From Halomonas sp. NO4 (GTDB lineage Bacteria > Pseudomonadota > Gammaproteobacteria > Pseudomonadales > Halomonadaceae): 64,000 nucleotides of DNA. The notes beneath the pieces were generated by a model. That model was not told the DNA's origin. It made no database searches and worked only from the letters and a program-made list of their open reading frames with translations. The translations under genes and the position numbers were made by a program. The stretch is taken from positions 101,311 to 165,310 of the forward strand of contig NZ_WHMA01000006.1 in assembly GCF_010994375.1 (NCBI RefSeq), given 5' to 3'. This document shows, one piece after another, positions 16,864 through 26,203 of this stretch; the stretch's first letter is position 1; each line of letters starts with the position of its first letter.

Positions 16864-18117
16864 ATGAAAAATCTCGAGAAGGGCGTCGGCCTCGCGTCGG
16901 CGCCACGCGACTTCCTTCGCGACCTCAACGTCGACAACCTGAGTGCCGGCCTGGTGGCAGGCATCTTCGGCCTCAGCGCCGGCATCATCCATATCAGCGC
17001 CGGCACCGCCGCCGGGCTCCCCCAGGAGTTCACCCTGCTGTGGGTGATCAGCTACCTGATGATCAACGGCCTGTTCGGCCTCTTCCTGCCGGCCTACTAC
17101 CGGCTGCCCTTGCCCATGGCCAACTCCATCCCCGGGGCGCTGCTGTTCGCCGCCATCATTCCGGTGGTGGGGCTCAACGAGGCGCTGGGGGCCACGCTGA
17201 TCGCCGGGGCCATCGCCCTGGTCGTGGGTCTGGCCGGGTGGATGAGCCTGGTCATGCGGCTGATTCCGATGCCCATCGTCATGGGCATGGTGGCGGGGGT
17301 GCTGCTCAAGTTCGGCACCAACATGGTGATGCCGCTGCAGAACGCCCTGCTGCCGGCGGCGGTGATGATCCTCTCCTTCTTCTTCGCCGCGCGCTACCTG
17401 CGCCGAGTACCGCCGCTGGTGGTCACCCTGCTGGTGGGCGTCGGCTACATGGCGCTTTCGGGTGCCGACTTCTCCAGCGTGACGTTCTCCTTCCGGCTTC
17501 CCGAGCTCATCCTGCCGACGTTCACCCTGGAGGCCTTCCTGGCCTATGGCCTGCCCCTGGCGCTGATCCTGGTGGGCATGGAGACCCCCGCCGGCGTGGG
17601 GCTGGTCAAGGGCATGGGCTACAAGGAGGCGCCGGCCAACGCCATCACCGCGCTGGGCGGTTTCGGGACCATGCTCTCGGCCTTCTTCAACCTGCACAGC
17701 ACCTGCATCGCCGCGCCGATGACCGGCATCTGTTCGGGACCGGAAGCCGGCAGCCACGACAAGCGCTGGGTGGCGGCGGTGATCGTCGGCATCATCTTCG
17801 TGGTGGCGGCGCCCTTCTACGGCTTCGTGTTCAGCCTGATCGAGGCCATGCCGAGCTACTTCATCGCCATCATCGCCGGCCTGGCGCTGCTGCGGGTGAT
17901 CAGCTCGGCGATGCACATGACCTTCTCCGGCAAGCATGAGGTGGGGGCCATGTTCTCCTTCCTGATCGCCGTCTCCGGCGTGGAAGTCTTCGGCATCGGC
18001 GCCTCCTTCTGGGCGCTGGTGCTGGGCGTCGGCCTGTCGATGCTCGTCGAATTCAAGGACTTCGAGTTCACCGTCGCGCTGCCCCGGCGGCGCAAGGCCA
18101 GTACCCTGGCGCGCTGA
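16864..18117 (+). CDS. benE: BenE-family benzoate/proton symporter
   Basis: The 417-residue inner-membrane protein has about twelve hydrophobic segments and the BenE family start (FLRDLNVDNLSAGLVAGIFG). The segment PLPMANSIPGALLFA is conserved in the family. As the last gene of the cat-ben series, it would import benzoate. A strong terminator follows 22 bases after the stop. Confidence 0.9.
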   Translation: MKNLEKGVGLASAPRDFLRDLNVDNLSAGLVAGIFGLSAGIIHISAGTAAGLPQEFTLLWVISYLMINGLFGLFLPAYYRLPLPMANSIPGALLFAAIIPVVGLNEALGATLIAGAIALVVGLAGWMSLVMRLIPMPIVMGMVAGVLLKFGTNMVMPLQNALLPAAVMILSFFFAARYLRRVPPLVVTLLVGVGYMALSGADFSSVTFSFRLPELILPTFTLEAFLAYGLPLALILVGMETPAGVGLVKGMGYKEAPANAITALGGFGTMLSAFFNLHSTCIAAPMTGICSGPEAGSHDKRWVAAVIVGIIFVVAAPFYGFVFSLIEAMPSYFIAIIAGLALLRVISSAMHMTFSGKHEVGAMFSFLIAVSGVEVFGIGASFWALVLGVGLSMLVEFKDFEFTVALPRRRKASTLAR

Positions 18118-18139
18118 TCGGTATCACAGGATCCTCCTT

Positions 18140-18173
18140 GGCCCGAGACGGCAATGCGGTCCGGGCCCTTTTT
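18140..18173 (+). terminator. Rho-independent terminator of the cat-ben unit
   Basis: The stem GGCCCG / CGGGCC is extended by GAC / GTC across a bulged A and is followed by CTTTTT. It ends the catB-to-benE transcript. Confidence 0.85.
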
Positions 18174-18598
18174 CGTCTCGCGACTTCTTGACCCACTCTT
18201 CAATAAAGGCCCTTGCCATAATGGTGGGGGGGACTGGCCTACCTTCTTCTGCACCGGACGCTGCACTTCGCTGGACGGGGAAAGGAGGGGGGAAGCGCCT
18301 CGGAGGCGTCCCGTTCATCCTGAGCCGGTGCGATACGGCCTCTTGTGGGGAGGCTGCCACTTTGGTCGTGCCACAATATGGGAAATGTCCAAGCAAGTGA
18401 GGGGATTTGCTCAGTTATTGCCCGAATAGAGCGCTATGGTGGTCTAGAGAGCCTTGCGTTGTCCGTTAGGGCAGGTGACCTTCGACCAAAGTAGGTTATC
18501 GGAGTCGCACGGCTTCAGTTACTTTTTACACAACATGCGAACGTAAGTTCGTTATGCGTACTCTGCCAGTCGTACAACGATAATCCCGGAGGATCCTG
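18174..18598 (+). other. Gene-free region between benE and the TRAP transporter
   Basis: About 425 bases contain no believable gene. Short open frames here lack coding bias and ribosome sites. Base composition between about 18360 and 18560 is less GC-rich than the neighbours, as expected for a promoter region. Except for the operator-like repeats near 18538-18561, I see nothing specific. Confidence 0.6.
18538..18561 (+). promoter_or_regulatory. IclR-type operator upstream of the TRAP transporter
   Basis: Three half-sites overlap: CGAAC (18538-18542), GTTCG (18547-18551) and CGTAC (18557-18561). The second and third form GTTCG-N5-CGTAC, one base from the GTTCG-N5-CGAAC boxes at pcaB and pcaI. 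The first and second form the palindrome CGAAC-GTAA-GTTCG. A TTTACA -35-like element lies at 18525-18530. The position, 38 bases before the start codon, suits regulator control of the transporter operon. Confidence 0.55.
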
Positions 18599-19630
18599 AT
18601 GAACCGCACGCTAACCCGCTGCCTGCTGGCAGCCTCCATCGCCGGTCTGACCGCTGCCTCCGCCTCCGCCCAGGCGACCACCCTGCGCATGGCGCACTTC
18701 TGGCCGGGCGCTTCGGGCATCAACCAGGAGATCTTCGAGGCCTGGGCCGCGACCCTCGAGGAGGAGTCCGGCGGCGAACTCGAGGTCGAGATGTTCCCCT
18801 CCGGCACCCTGGCCAAGCCCGACTCCATCTACGAAGCGGTGGCCAACGGCATCGCCGATATCGGTGCGACTGCCCAGGGCTATACCGCCGGGCGCTTCCC
18901 GCTGTCGCAGATCGTCGAGCTGCCCGGCGTGGCGACCACCGCGACCCAGGGCGCCTGCGTGCTGCAGACCCTCTACAACGAGGGTCACCTCGACGAGGAG
19001 TACGCCGATACCCGGCCGCTGTTCTTCTTCACCACCGGCCCGGGCGGCATCCATACCATCGATACCGACGTCCAGGTGCCGTCCGACCTCGAGGGGCTGC
19101 GCATCCGCCGTCCCACCGCCGTGGCCGGCGACATACTCGAGAACATGGGGGCGAGCCCCGTGGGCATGCCGGCGCCGGACATCTACACCGCCATGCAACG
19201 TGGCGTCATCGATGGCCTGAGCTTCCCCTGGGAAGGCCTCAAGGGTTTCCGCATCAACGAGCTGGTCGAGTACCACACCGAAGTGCCGTTCTACACGTTG
19301 ATCTTCGTGGCCACCATGAACCAGCAAACTTATGACAGCCTGAGCCCCGAGGAGCAGGCGGTGATCGATGACAACTCCGGCATGCGGTGGGCTGGTAACG
19401 CCGGCGAGGTCTTCGATCGTCTCGATGTCGAGGGCAAGCAGGAGGCGAAAGAGGCCGGCCACACCATCCGCGAGATCGAGAACCCGCTGGAGCACCCGGA
19501 CTGGCAGCAGCCGCTCCAGGAGGGCATCGACAACTACCTCGCCCAGCTCGAGGAGCGCGGTCTGCCGGGCCGCGAGGTCTACGAAGCGGCACTGGCGGCC
19601 AGCGAGTCCTGCGCCGCCGACCAAGGTTAA
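18599..19630 (+). CDS. TRAP transporter substrate-binding protein (DctP family)
   Basis: A periplasmic binding protein of 343 residues with a signal peptide (MNRTLTRCLLAASIAGLTAA, cleavage near ASAQA-TT). The mature part has the DctP-family core, including LRIRRPTAVAGDILENMGA and PAPDIYTAMQRGVIDG, where the arginine of RIRRP is the usual carboxylate-binding residue. It starts the three-gene transporter. Because the promoter carries a pca-type operator and pobA lies downstream, an aromatic acid such as 4-hydroxybenzoate or protocatechuate is a reasonable substrate guess, unproven. Confidence 0.9.
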   Translation: MNRTLTRCLLAASIAGLTAASASAQATTLRMAHFWPGASGINQEIFEAWAATLEEESGGELEVEMFPSGTLAKPDSIYEAVANGIADIGATAQGYTAGRFPLSQIVELPGVATTATQGACVLQTLYNEGHLDEEYADTRPLFFFTTGPGGIHTIDTDVQVPSDLEGLRIRRPTAVAGDILENMGASPVGMPAPDIYTAMQRGVIDGLSFPWEGLKGFRINELVEYHTEVPFYTLIFVATMNQQTYDSLSPEEQAVIDDNSGMRWAGNAGEVFDRLDVEGKQEAKEAGHTIREIENPLEHPDWQQPLQEGIDNYLAQLEERGLPGREVYEAALAASESCAADQG

Positions 19631-19635
19631 GCGAC

Positions 19636-20163
19636 ATGCAGTTCTATCTGGAACGGGCCAGCCACTGGCTGGCCCTCGCCTGTCGCGTGGTGGCGGGCAT
19701 CGCCCTGCTGGGGCTGCTGGCGGTGACCATTGCCGATGTCGGCACCCGTTACCTGTCGCGCCTCACCGAGGGGGTGATTGCTCTGCGGGTCATGGGCAGC
19801 GTGGAGCTGGTCAGCTACCTCATGCTGGTCTCCCTGCTCGCCGCCATGGCGGCCAACGTGGAGAAGAGCCAGGTGGTGGTGGAGGCCTTCTCCCATGGCC
19901 TCTCTCCCAACATCAAGAACCGCCTGCATGGCGTTTATCTGCTGGGCTTCGCCGCACTCGGCCTGATTCTCTTCGTCGGCCTGCTCGACTCGGCCACGGC
20001 CGCGGCGCGCCACGGCGAGGTGACCCAGGATTTGCGCCTGCCCATGGGGCCCATCTACACCGTGGCCGCCGTGTTCAGCTTCTTGCTGGGACTGCGCAGC
20101 CTGATCCATGCGCTGCTCAGCGCGCTCTTCGGTGCCGAAGGGGAGGTGTCCCATGGCGAGTGA
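19636..20163 (+). CDS. TRAP transporter small permease (DctQ family)
   Basis: The 175-residue inner-membrane protein has four predicted transmembrane segments (about residues 12-35, 52-75, 92-115, 136-160), the DctQ pattern. It begins five bases after the binding-protein stop and its end overlaps the large permease gene by 11 bases. Confidence 0.88.
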   Translation: MQFYLERASHWLALACRVVAGIALLGLLAVTIADVGTRYLSRLTEGVIALRVMGSVELVSYLMLVSLLAAMAANVEKSQVVVEAFSHGLSPNIKNRLHGVYLLGFAALGLILFVGLLDSATAAARHGEVTQDLRLPMGPIYTVAAVFSFLLGLRSLIHALLSALFGAEGEVSHGE

Positions 20164-21442
20164 GATGATCGGTGCCATCGGGCTCGCCCTGCTGCTGGTG
20201 TTGATGGTGCTGCGCGTGCCGGTGGCGTTGACCATGCTGGTCGTCGGGGTGGTGGGCTTCGCGCAGATCATCAGTTGGGATGCGGCCATCGCCCAGGTCA
20301 AGACCGTGCCGGTGGAGGTGCTCTCCAACTACAGCTTCAGCGCCGTGCCCATGTTCATCCTCATGGGCGTGCTGGCAGCGCATTCCGGCATGGCCGGCAA
20401 GCTCTTCCACTCTACCCGGGTGATCTGCGGTGGCTGGAAAGGGGGGCTGGCCATCGCCGCGGTGGGCTCCTGCGGGGTCTTCTCGGCGATCTCCGGCTCG
20501 TCGCTGGCCACCGCCAGCACCATGACCCGGGTCGCCCTGCCGGAGATGGAGCGCTACGGCTACAACCGTGGGTTGGCCACCGGGGCGCTGGCCGCCGGCG
20601 GCACCCTGGGCATCATGATTCCGCCCTCCATTGCGCTGCTGATCTACGCCATTCTCACCGAGCAGTCGGTGGGCGACATGTTCATGGCCGGCCTGGTGCC
20701 GGGGCTGATGGGGCTGGTCATGTATGCCCTGACCGTGAGCGTGATGATGCGCCTCAAGCCTTCCCTGGCGGTGGCCGGCGAGCCCACCGCCTGGAAGGAG
20801 AAGCTGGCCTCGCTCGGCGGGCTGCTGCCCTTCTTCGCGGTCTTTCTGGTGATGATCCTGGGCATCTACTTCGGCGCCTTTACCCCCACCGAAGGGGCCA
20901 GCGTGGGCGCCTTTGCCACCCTGCTGTATGCTCTGGTGAAGGGGCTGCGCGGCGCCGAGCTGTGGCGCAGCGTGCAGGAGACCCTGGCGCTCTCCGCCGT
21001 GGTGTTCTTCATGCTGGTGGGCGCCGAGATGCTCGGCTACTTCATCTCGGTGTCGCGCATCTCCTTCTCGATCAGCGACCTGCTCTACGGCATGGAGCTG
21101 GCACCCATCGTGGTGGTGCTGTGCATCCTGCTGCTCTACTTCGTGCTGGGGATGTTCATGGACTCCATCGCCATGCTGGTGATCACCGTGCCGGTGGTGT
21201 TCCCGATCATCCAGTCGCTGGGCATCGACCCGGTGTGGTTCGGCATCATCACCGTGCTCACCGTGGAGCTGGGGCTGATGACGCCGCCGGTGGGCATGAA
21301 CGTCTTCGTGATCAAGGCGATGGCGCCCCATGTGGGGCTGGGCGAGATCTTCCGCGGCGTGGCGCCCTTCGTGGTCTCCGACCTGCTGCGGCTCACCCTG
21401 CTGATCCTCTTCCCCGTGCTCTCCACGATGTTTTTGATCTGA
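20153..21442 (+). CDS. TRAP transporter large permease (DctM family)
   Basis: The 429-residue protein has about twelve hydrophobic segments and family segments such as PMFILMGVLAAHSGMA, SGSSLATASTMTRVALPEM and GMFMDSIAMLVITVP. It forms the sodium-coupled transport channel with the small permease. ATG 20153 has GGGGAGG upstream and overlaps the end of the small-permease gene, so the two are translationally coupled. A GC-rich hairpin follows the stop. Confidence 0.92.
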   Translation: MASEMIGAIGLALLLVLMVLRVPVALTMLVVGVVGFAQIISWDAAIAQVKTVPVEVLSNYSFSAVPMFILMGVLAAHSGMAGKLFHSTRVICGGWKGGLAIAAVGSCGVFSAISGSSLATASTMTRVALPEMERYGYNRGLATGALAAGGTLGIMIPPSIALLIYAILTEQSVGDMFMAGLVPGLMGLVMYALTVSVMMRLKPSLAVAGEPTAWKEKLASLGGLLPFFAVFLVMILGIYFGAFTPTEGASVGAFATLLYALVKGLRGAELWRSVQETLALSAVVFFMLVGAEMLGYFISVSRISFSISDLLYGMELAPIVVVLCILLLYFVLGMFMDSIAMLVITVPVVFPIIQSLGIDPVWFGIITVLTVELGLMTPPVGMNVFVIKAMAPHVGLGEIFRGVAPFVVSDLLRLTLLILFPVLSTMFLI

Positions 21443-21458
21443 GCGAATCCGTGCCCTG

Positions 21459-21487
21459 GAAGCGCCCTGGCCAGGCTGGGGCGCTTC
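21459..21487 (+). terminator. Hairpin after the TRAP operon
   Basis: A 9-bp stem (GAAGCGCCC / GGGCGCTTC) with an 11-base loop lies 16 bases after the large-permease stop. It lacks a T tract. It sits just before a PcaQ-like box, so it probably marks the boundary between the TRAP operon and the next gene. Confidence 0.55.
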
Positions 21488-21490
21488 GCT

Positions 21491-21506
21491 ATAACCATGG
21501 AGTTAT
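21491..21506 (+). promoter_or_regulatory. PcaQ-like operator upstream of the DUF6455-like gene
   Basis: ATAACC-ATGG-AGTTAT differs from the box at 6839-6854 by one base outside the spacer. Its right end is 111 bases before the ATG at 21618. No other gene start is near, so the small downstream gene is the likely target. Confidence 0.5.
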
Positions 21507-21617
21507 GGGGAGTCGCCAAAGCCTCAATTGGCAGCCTGCCGCTGCCGGGTCATCCTTCAGGCAGAGAAACCCGCATGGCAGCCGGCCATGACGGCCTGAC
21601 GGATCCGGAGGTGTGAC

Positions 21618-22061
21618 ATGACCGACAAGCAGACCCAACGCCAAGGCTGGCTGACTCGCCTGGAGGAGCGCCTGTTCGCGGCATCCATGCCGCAACTGGT
21701 GCAGGGGATGCGCAACGAGGCGTCCACGAGCTATCGCGAGATGGTGCGCGACCTGGCCACGCCGATGGCGCCGGCCTTCGAGCGCGAGGTGGCGCGCACC
21801 CTCAACCGCGGCGGCAGCCGCGAGTTGATTCCTGCCGAGACCCTGATGCCCGAGATGATGCAGCGCTTCGACCTGGCGGTCGCGGACTTCGGCGCCGAGG
21901 AGGCGACCCACCTCGAGGAGCTGCAGACGGTGTGTAACCGCTGCCCGGCGGTGGGGCGCTGCTGGAAGGCGATGCGCGCCGGCGAGGGCTGGGAGAAGTG
22001 CCGGGGGTTCTGCCCCAATGCCGAGGCCTTTGAACAGAAGACGCTGGCCACCATCGGCTGA
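21618..22061 (+). CDS. Small cysteine-motif protein, DUF6455-like
   Basis: The 147-residue soluble protein has no recognised enzyme domain. Its C-terminal third carries five cysteines: Cys106 and Cys109 in CNRCP, Cys115, Cys128 and Cys132 in CRGFCPN. This spacing is like the DUF6455 family and would suit binding of a metal or iron-sulfur cluster. The start has an excellent CCGGAGG ribosome site. A PcaQ-like box upstream and the transporter before it suggest a link to aromatic catabolism, perhaps electron transfer or redox sensing; the function is not known. Confidence 0.7.
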   Translation: MTDKQTQRQGWLTRLEERLFAASMPQLVQGMRNEASTSYREMVRDLATPMAPAFEREVARTLNRGGSRELIPAETLMPEMMQRFDLAVADFGAEEATHLEELQTVCNRCPAVGRCWKAMRAGEGWEKCRGFCPNAEAFEQKTLATIG

Positions 22062-22084
22062 GCCACTTCAGCCGTACCTTGCGT

Positions 22085-22109
22085 CCCGGCAGGCATCGCG
22101 TCTGCCGGG
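22085..22109. terminator. Hairpin between convergent DUF6455-like gene and pobR
   Basis: The stem CCCGGCAG / CTGCCGGG with a 9-base loop sits in the 63-base gap between two converging genes. No T tract is present on either side. Confidence 0.45.
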
Positions 22110-22124
22110 GGCCTGCGTTGGGCG

Positions 22125-23033
22125 TCACGTCTCGGGCTGGCGCAGCCGGAAGTCCCGCGGCGAGAGACCGGTCAGCCGCTTGAAGAAGCGGGTGAAGTAG
22201 GCCGGTTCGGAGAAGCCCAGCCCATCGGCGACCTGGCCGATGGTCAGATTGGTGTAGGTGAGCTGGCGCTTGGCCTCCAGCAGCAGCCGCTCGTGGAGCA
22301 GCTGCAGGGCGCTGCGCCCGGCCAGGCGACGGCACAGCAGGTTGAGGTGGGTACCGGTCATGCCCAGCTGGTCGGCGAACTGCTCGATGCTGGGCTGCTG
22401 GCGGAACTGGGCTTCGATCAGCGCCTGGTAGTTCTGCAGATGGCCCCGGGCCCGGTCGCGGCGGCGGGGCACGCGGCGGACGCCGGGGCGCCCGTCGCGG
22501 TCGGCCAGGCGGGCGAGCGCCACGGTCAGGGCCTCGATCAGCGCCTCCAGTAGCCGGTCGCGGCCGGGGGCCGGATGGCGGTATTCGTCCTCGACCTGGG
22601 CCACCAGGGACACGAGGCGCCCCGCCTCGCGTCCCTCACCCAGGGGATGGGCCTCGGCGCGCGTCAGCACCGTCGCCTGTTCGGCCAGCCGGGCGTCGAG
22701 CCGCTCCACCAGCGGCCGCGCCAGGGTGATGATGTGGCCCTGAACGTCCGGTGAGAAGTGAAAACCGTGGATGCTCATCGCGGGTATCACGATCACCAGA
22801 GGCGCCGCCTGGGAGCGGCGGCTCCCCTCCAGCTCCAGGTCCACCTGGCCGGCCGAGAGGTGGAGCAGGTGGACCAGGTCGGCGTGGCGGTGGGGCTGGA
22901 TGCGCCAGTCATGGCGTCGGCTGCGTTCGGGGATCGATTCGCAGTGCAGCAGGTCCGGCGTCGGCCAGTGGCGGGTTTCGCCGTAGAGCTTGAAGACGGG
23001 AACGGTGTCGGTGGGCAGAGGGCCGTAGGTCAT
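22125..23033 (-). CDS. pobR: AraC-family regulator of pobA
   Basis: The 302-residue protein has an N-terminal cupin-like sensing domain (HRHADLVHLLHLSAGQ, then PAMSIHGFHFSPDVQG) and a C-terminal AraC double helix-turn-helix (SIEQFADQLGMTGTHLNLL and IGQVADGLGFSEPAYFTRFF). It diverges from pobA, the arrangement of pseudomonad PobR/PobC, which activates pobA with 4-hydroxybenzoate. This differs from the IclR-type PobR of Acinetobacter. Confidence 0.85.
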   Translation of the reverse strand: MTYGPLPTDTVPVFKLYGETRHWPTPDLLHCESIPERSRRHDWRIQPHRHADLVHLLHLSAGQVDLELEGSRRSQAAPLVIVIPAMSIHGFHFSPDVQGHIITLARPLVERLDARLAEQATVLTRAEAHPLGEGREAGRLVSLVAQVEDEYRHPAPGRDRLLEALIEALTVALARLADRDGRPGVRRVPRRRDRARGHLQNYQALIEAQFRQQPSIEQFADQLGMTGTHLNLLCRRLAGRSALQLLHERLLLEAKRQLTYTNLTIGQVADGLGFSEPAYFTRFFKRLTGLSPRDFRLRQPET

Positions 23034-24355
<1,322 letters not shown>

Positions 24356-24490
24356 GCCTCCCTATGGGCCGGATCGAAAAGGCCTATTGGTCCGTGGGAG
24401 GTCCACCGGTGTAACGTGGTGTTGTCCGGTTCCCGCTGGACCTTCGATCTCGTGTCGTCGCGAGTCGATCCCCTGCATGACACTTCTTGT

Positions 24491-24515
24491 AGCCCGCCCC
24501 CTGGCGGGCTTTTTT
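24491..24515 (+). terminator. Rho-independent terminator downstream of pobA
   Basis: A perfect 8-bp stem (AGCCCGCC / GGCGGGCT) with loop CCCT is followed by a run of six T. The rest of the gene-free region 24356-24693 shows only a possible gene remnant. Confidence 0.85.
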
Positions 24516-24557
24516 CCTTTCGCGCCCGCGAGCCCGTCTGGCCTGCGCCCGAGCCCA

Positions 24558-24668
24558 GGCCCGACCATTCTGGACTCCGATACCGTCTATCTGGACCCGT
24601 GAGTCGTCGACGCCAGCGGCCGGGTGATTGCCGATGGCCCCAGCCAGTGCGTGAGGTGGGCTGATTGA
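24558..24668 (+). pseudogene. Possible gene remnant with an in-frame stop
   Basis: One frame reads a protein-like segment, TILDSDTVYLDP, then a TGA at 24600-24602, then VVDASGRVIADGPSQCVRWAD and a stop. Codon use in this frame looks like that of real genes nearby. There is no start codon with a ribosome site. It may be the C-terminal scrap of a lost gene; chance is also possible. I do not recognise the family. Confidence 0.22.
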
Positions 24669-24693
24669 GTGATCGTGGTTAAGGCGCTGTCGC

Positions 24694-25089
24694 TCAGGAA
24701 CGGGGCTTGTCCTCGTCCTCGTCTTTCACTTCGTAGTTGCCTTCCAGCACCTGCTGCTCGCGCTGGGTTCCCTGTGCGGAGCGACTTTCCCGATAGTGGG
24801 TCTCGCGGTAGTGGAAGCCGCCGCCCACGTCCTGCGCCTGGTCGGCGCGCATCTGCTCCATGCGCTTCTTGAGCCGGTGGCGCAACAGCGGCATCAGGGC
24901 CCAGCCGAGCAGCATAAAGACCAGGCCGAGCACCAGGGCGACGATCATCAGGGCGCCGAACAGCAGCCAGGCGAGCAGCATCTTCAGGCTACCGAGCAGG
25001 CCGCTGCTCTGGGACTGGCGGGCCCGCTGCTGCCACTCTCGGGCGGCTTGCCAGGCCGGGTTGCGGCGGGGGTCGTGGGGATCGGGCAT
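24694..25089 (-). CDS. Small membrane protein of unknown function
   Basis: The 131-residue product has a polar N-terminus (MPDPHDPRRNPAWQAAREW), one long or two short hydrophobic segments around residues 36-70 (MLLAWLLFGALMIVALVLG and VFMLLGWALMPLL), then a basic stretch and an acidic C-terminal tail ending EDEDKPRS. I recognise no domain. I start at ATG 25089; the frame is open further up but without ribosome signals. It follows azlD in the same direction with a 95-base gap. Confidence 0.65.
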   Translation of the reverse strand: MPDPHDPRRNPAWQAAREWQQRARQSQSSGLLGSLKMLLAWLLFGALMIVALVLGLVFMLLGWALMPLLRHRLKKRMEQMRADQAQDVGGGFHYRETHYRESRSAQGTQREQQVLEGNYEVKDEDEDKPRS

Positions 25090-25184
25090 GACGCTCTCCG
25101 AATGAAGGGGGCGACGCCGGGCGTCGCGAAATGGCTGCTCCTTGGAGGCCCGGGTGGCGGAATCGTTCCGGGCTCTGTCGGCCG

Positions 25185-25493
25185 CTACCACAGCCGCCAC
25201 AGCGCCGCGGCGAGGATGCCGGCGGCGATCGCGACCAGGGCCTTGCGGGTAGCGAGCATCATCCCGAGCGTGGCCACGAGCGCCAGGCGCGCGCCCCAGT
25301 CGCCGTGCACGGCCATGGGGGTGATCACCGCCACCAGCACCGAGCCGGCCATGGCATTGATGAAGCGCTCGACGCGGGGGCCGATAGGCACGCGCGACAT
25401 CACGAACACCCCACCCGAGCGGGTCAGGTAGGTGACCAGCGCCATGATGACGATGGCAAGCAGCGTACCGGCGAGGCTGGCGGGCAGCGTCAT
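25185..25493 (-). CDS. azlD: AzlD-family branched-chain amino acid exporter small subunit
   Basis: The 102-residue protein has about four transmembrane segments and AzlD features (VTYLTRSGGVFVMSR, RFINAMAGSVLVAVITPMA). With AzlC it forms a two-component exporter of branched-chain amino acids (the BrnFE/YgaZH type). The ATG overlaps the azlC stop by four bases. Confidence 0.88.
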   Translation of the reverse strand: MTLPASLAGTLLAIVIMALVTYLTRSGGVFVMSRVPIGPRVERFINAMAGSVLVAVITPMAVHGDWGARLALVATLGMMLATRKALVAIAAGILAAALWRLW

Positions 25494-26203
25494 GAGGCCG
25501 GCTCCCTGGGGCCGGGCAGCAACAGCCCCGCCAACCCGCCGGCCAGGGCGCCGACGATCACGTGGGAGTGAGGCGGCAGCCAGGTCATGGCGGCCAGCGC
25601 GGCCAGCGCCGCCGCCGTCCACGGCAGCAGGATGGTGAGGTCGCGACGTCCCCCCACCAGCATGGCGAGCAGAAAGCAGCCCATGATCACGTCCAGCCCG
25701 AAGCGCTCCGGCTGGGTGATGCCGCTGCCGAACACCACGCCGAGCAGGGTGCCGGCGACCCAGGCCGCCCACAGGGCGATGCCGCCGCCCACCAGCATGC
25801 CGACGTTGGTCTTGCCGCTGTGGTAGTCGGCGGCGGCCATGGCCCAGTTGGAGTCGCTCATCAGCACCACGCTGGCGTAGCGCTGACCCGCCGGCAGGTG
25901 GGACAGCCAGGGCTGGATGGCGGCCCCCATCAGCAGGTGCCGGGCGTTGATGGCGAAGGTGATGGCGATCAGCGGCAGCAGGGGGATCTCGGCGCCCCAC
26001 AGCTCCAGGGCCGCGAACTGGGAGGCCCCGGCGAACACCAGGGCGCTCATCAGCACGGCTTCCAGTCCGGAGAGCCCGTGGGACAGCGCGGCCACGCCGA
26101 ACGCCAGCCCGAAGATCACGACGAACAGGCACAACGGCGCCATGCGGCGTAGACCGGTAACAGTCCCGGCCAGGTCGAGCCGGACGTCGGAGGCGCGGCT
26201 CAT
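25490..26203 (-). CDS. azlC: AzlC-family branched-chain amino acid exporter large subunit
   Basis: The 237-residue membrane protein has AzlC segments [31 protein letters not shown] and [17 protein letters not shown] 26203 overlaps the stop of the upstream oxidoreductase gene by four bases, and the azlC stop overlaps azlD, so three genes are coupled in a chain. The exported substrate is assumed from the family. Confidence 0.88.
   Translation of the reverse strand: MSRASDVRLDLAGTVTGLRRMAPLCLFVVIFGLAFGVAALSHGLSGLEAVLMSALVFAGASQFAALELWGAEIPLLPLIAITFAINARHLLMGAAIQPWLSHLPAGQRYASVVLMSDSNWAMAAADYHSGKTNVGMLVGGGIALWAAWVAGTLLGVVFGSGITQPERFGLDVIMGCFLLAMLVGGRRDLTILLPWTAAALAALAAMTWLPPHSHVIVGALAGGLAGLLLPGPREPAS

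Noticed and set aside
18154..18429. Small open frames between benE and the TRAP transporter
   Set aside because: They lack ribosome sites, coding-type codon use and recognisable protein features; the region reads as a terminator plus promoter.
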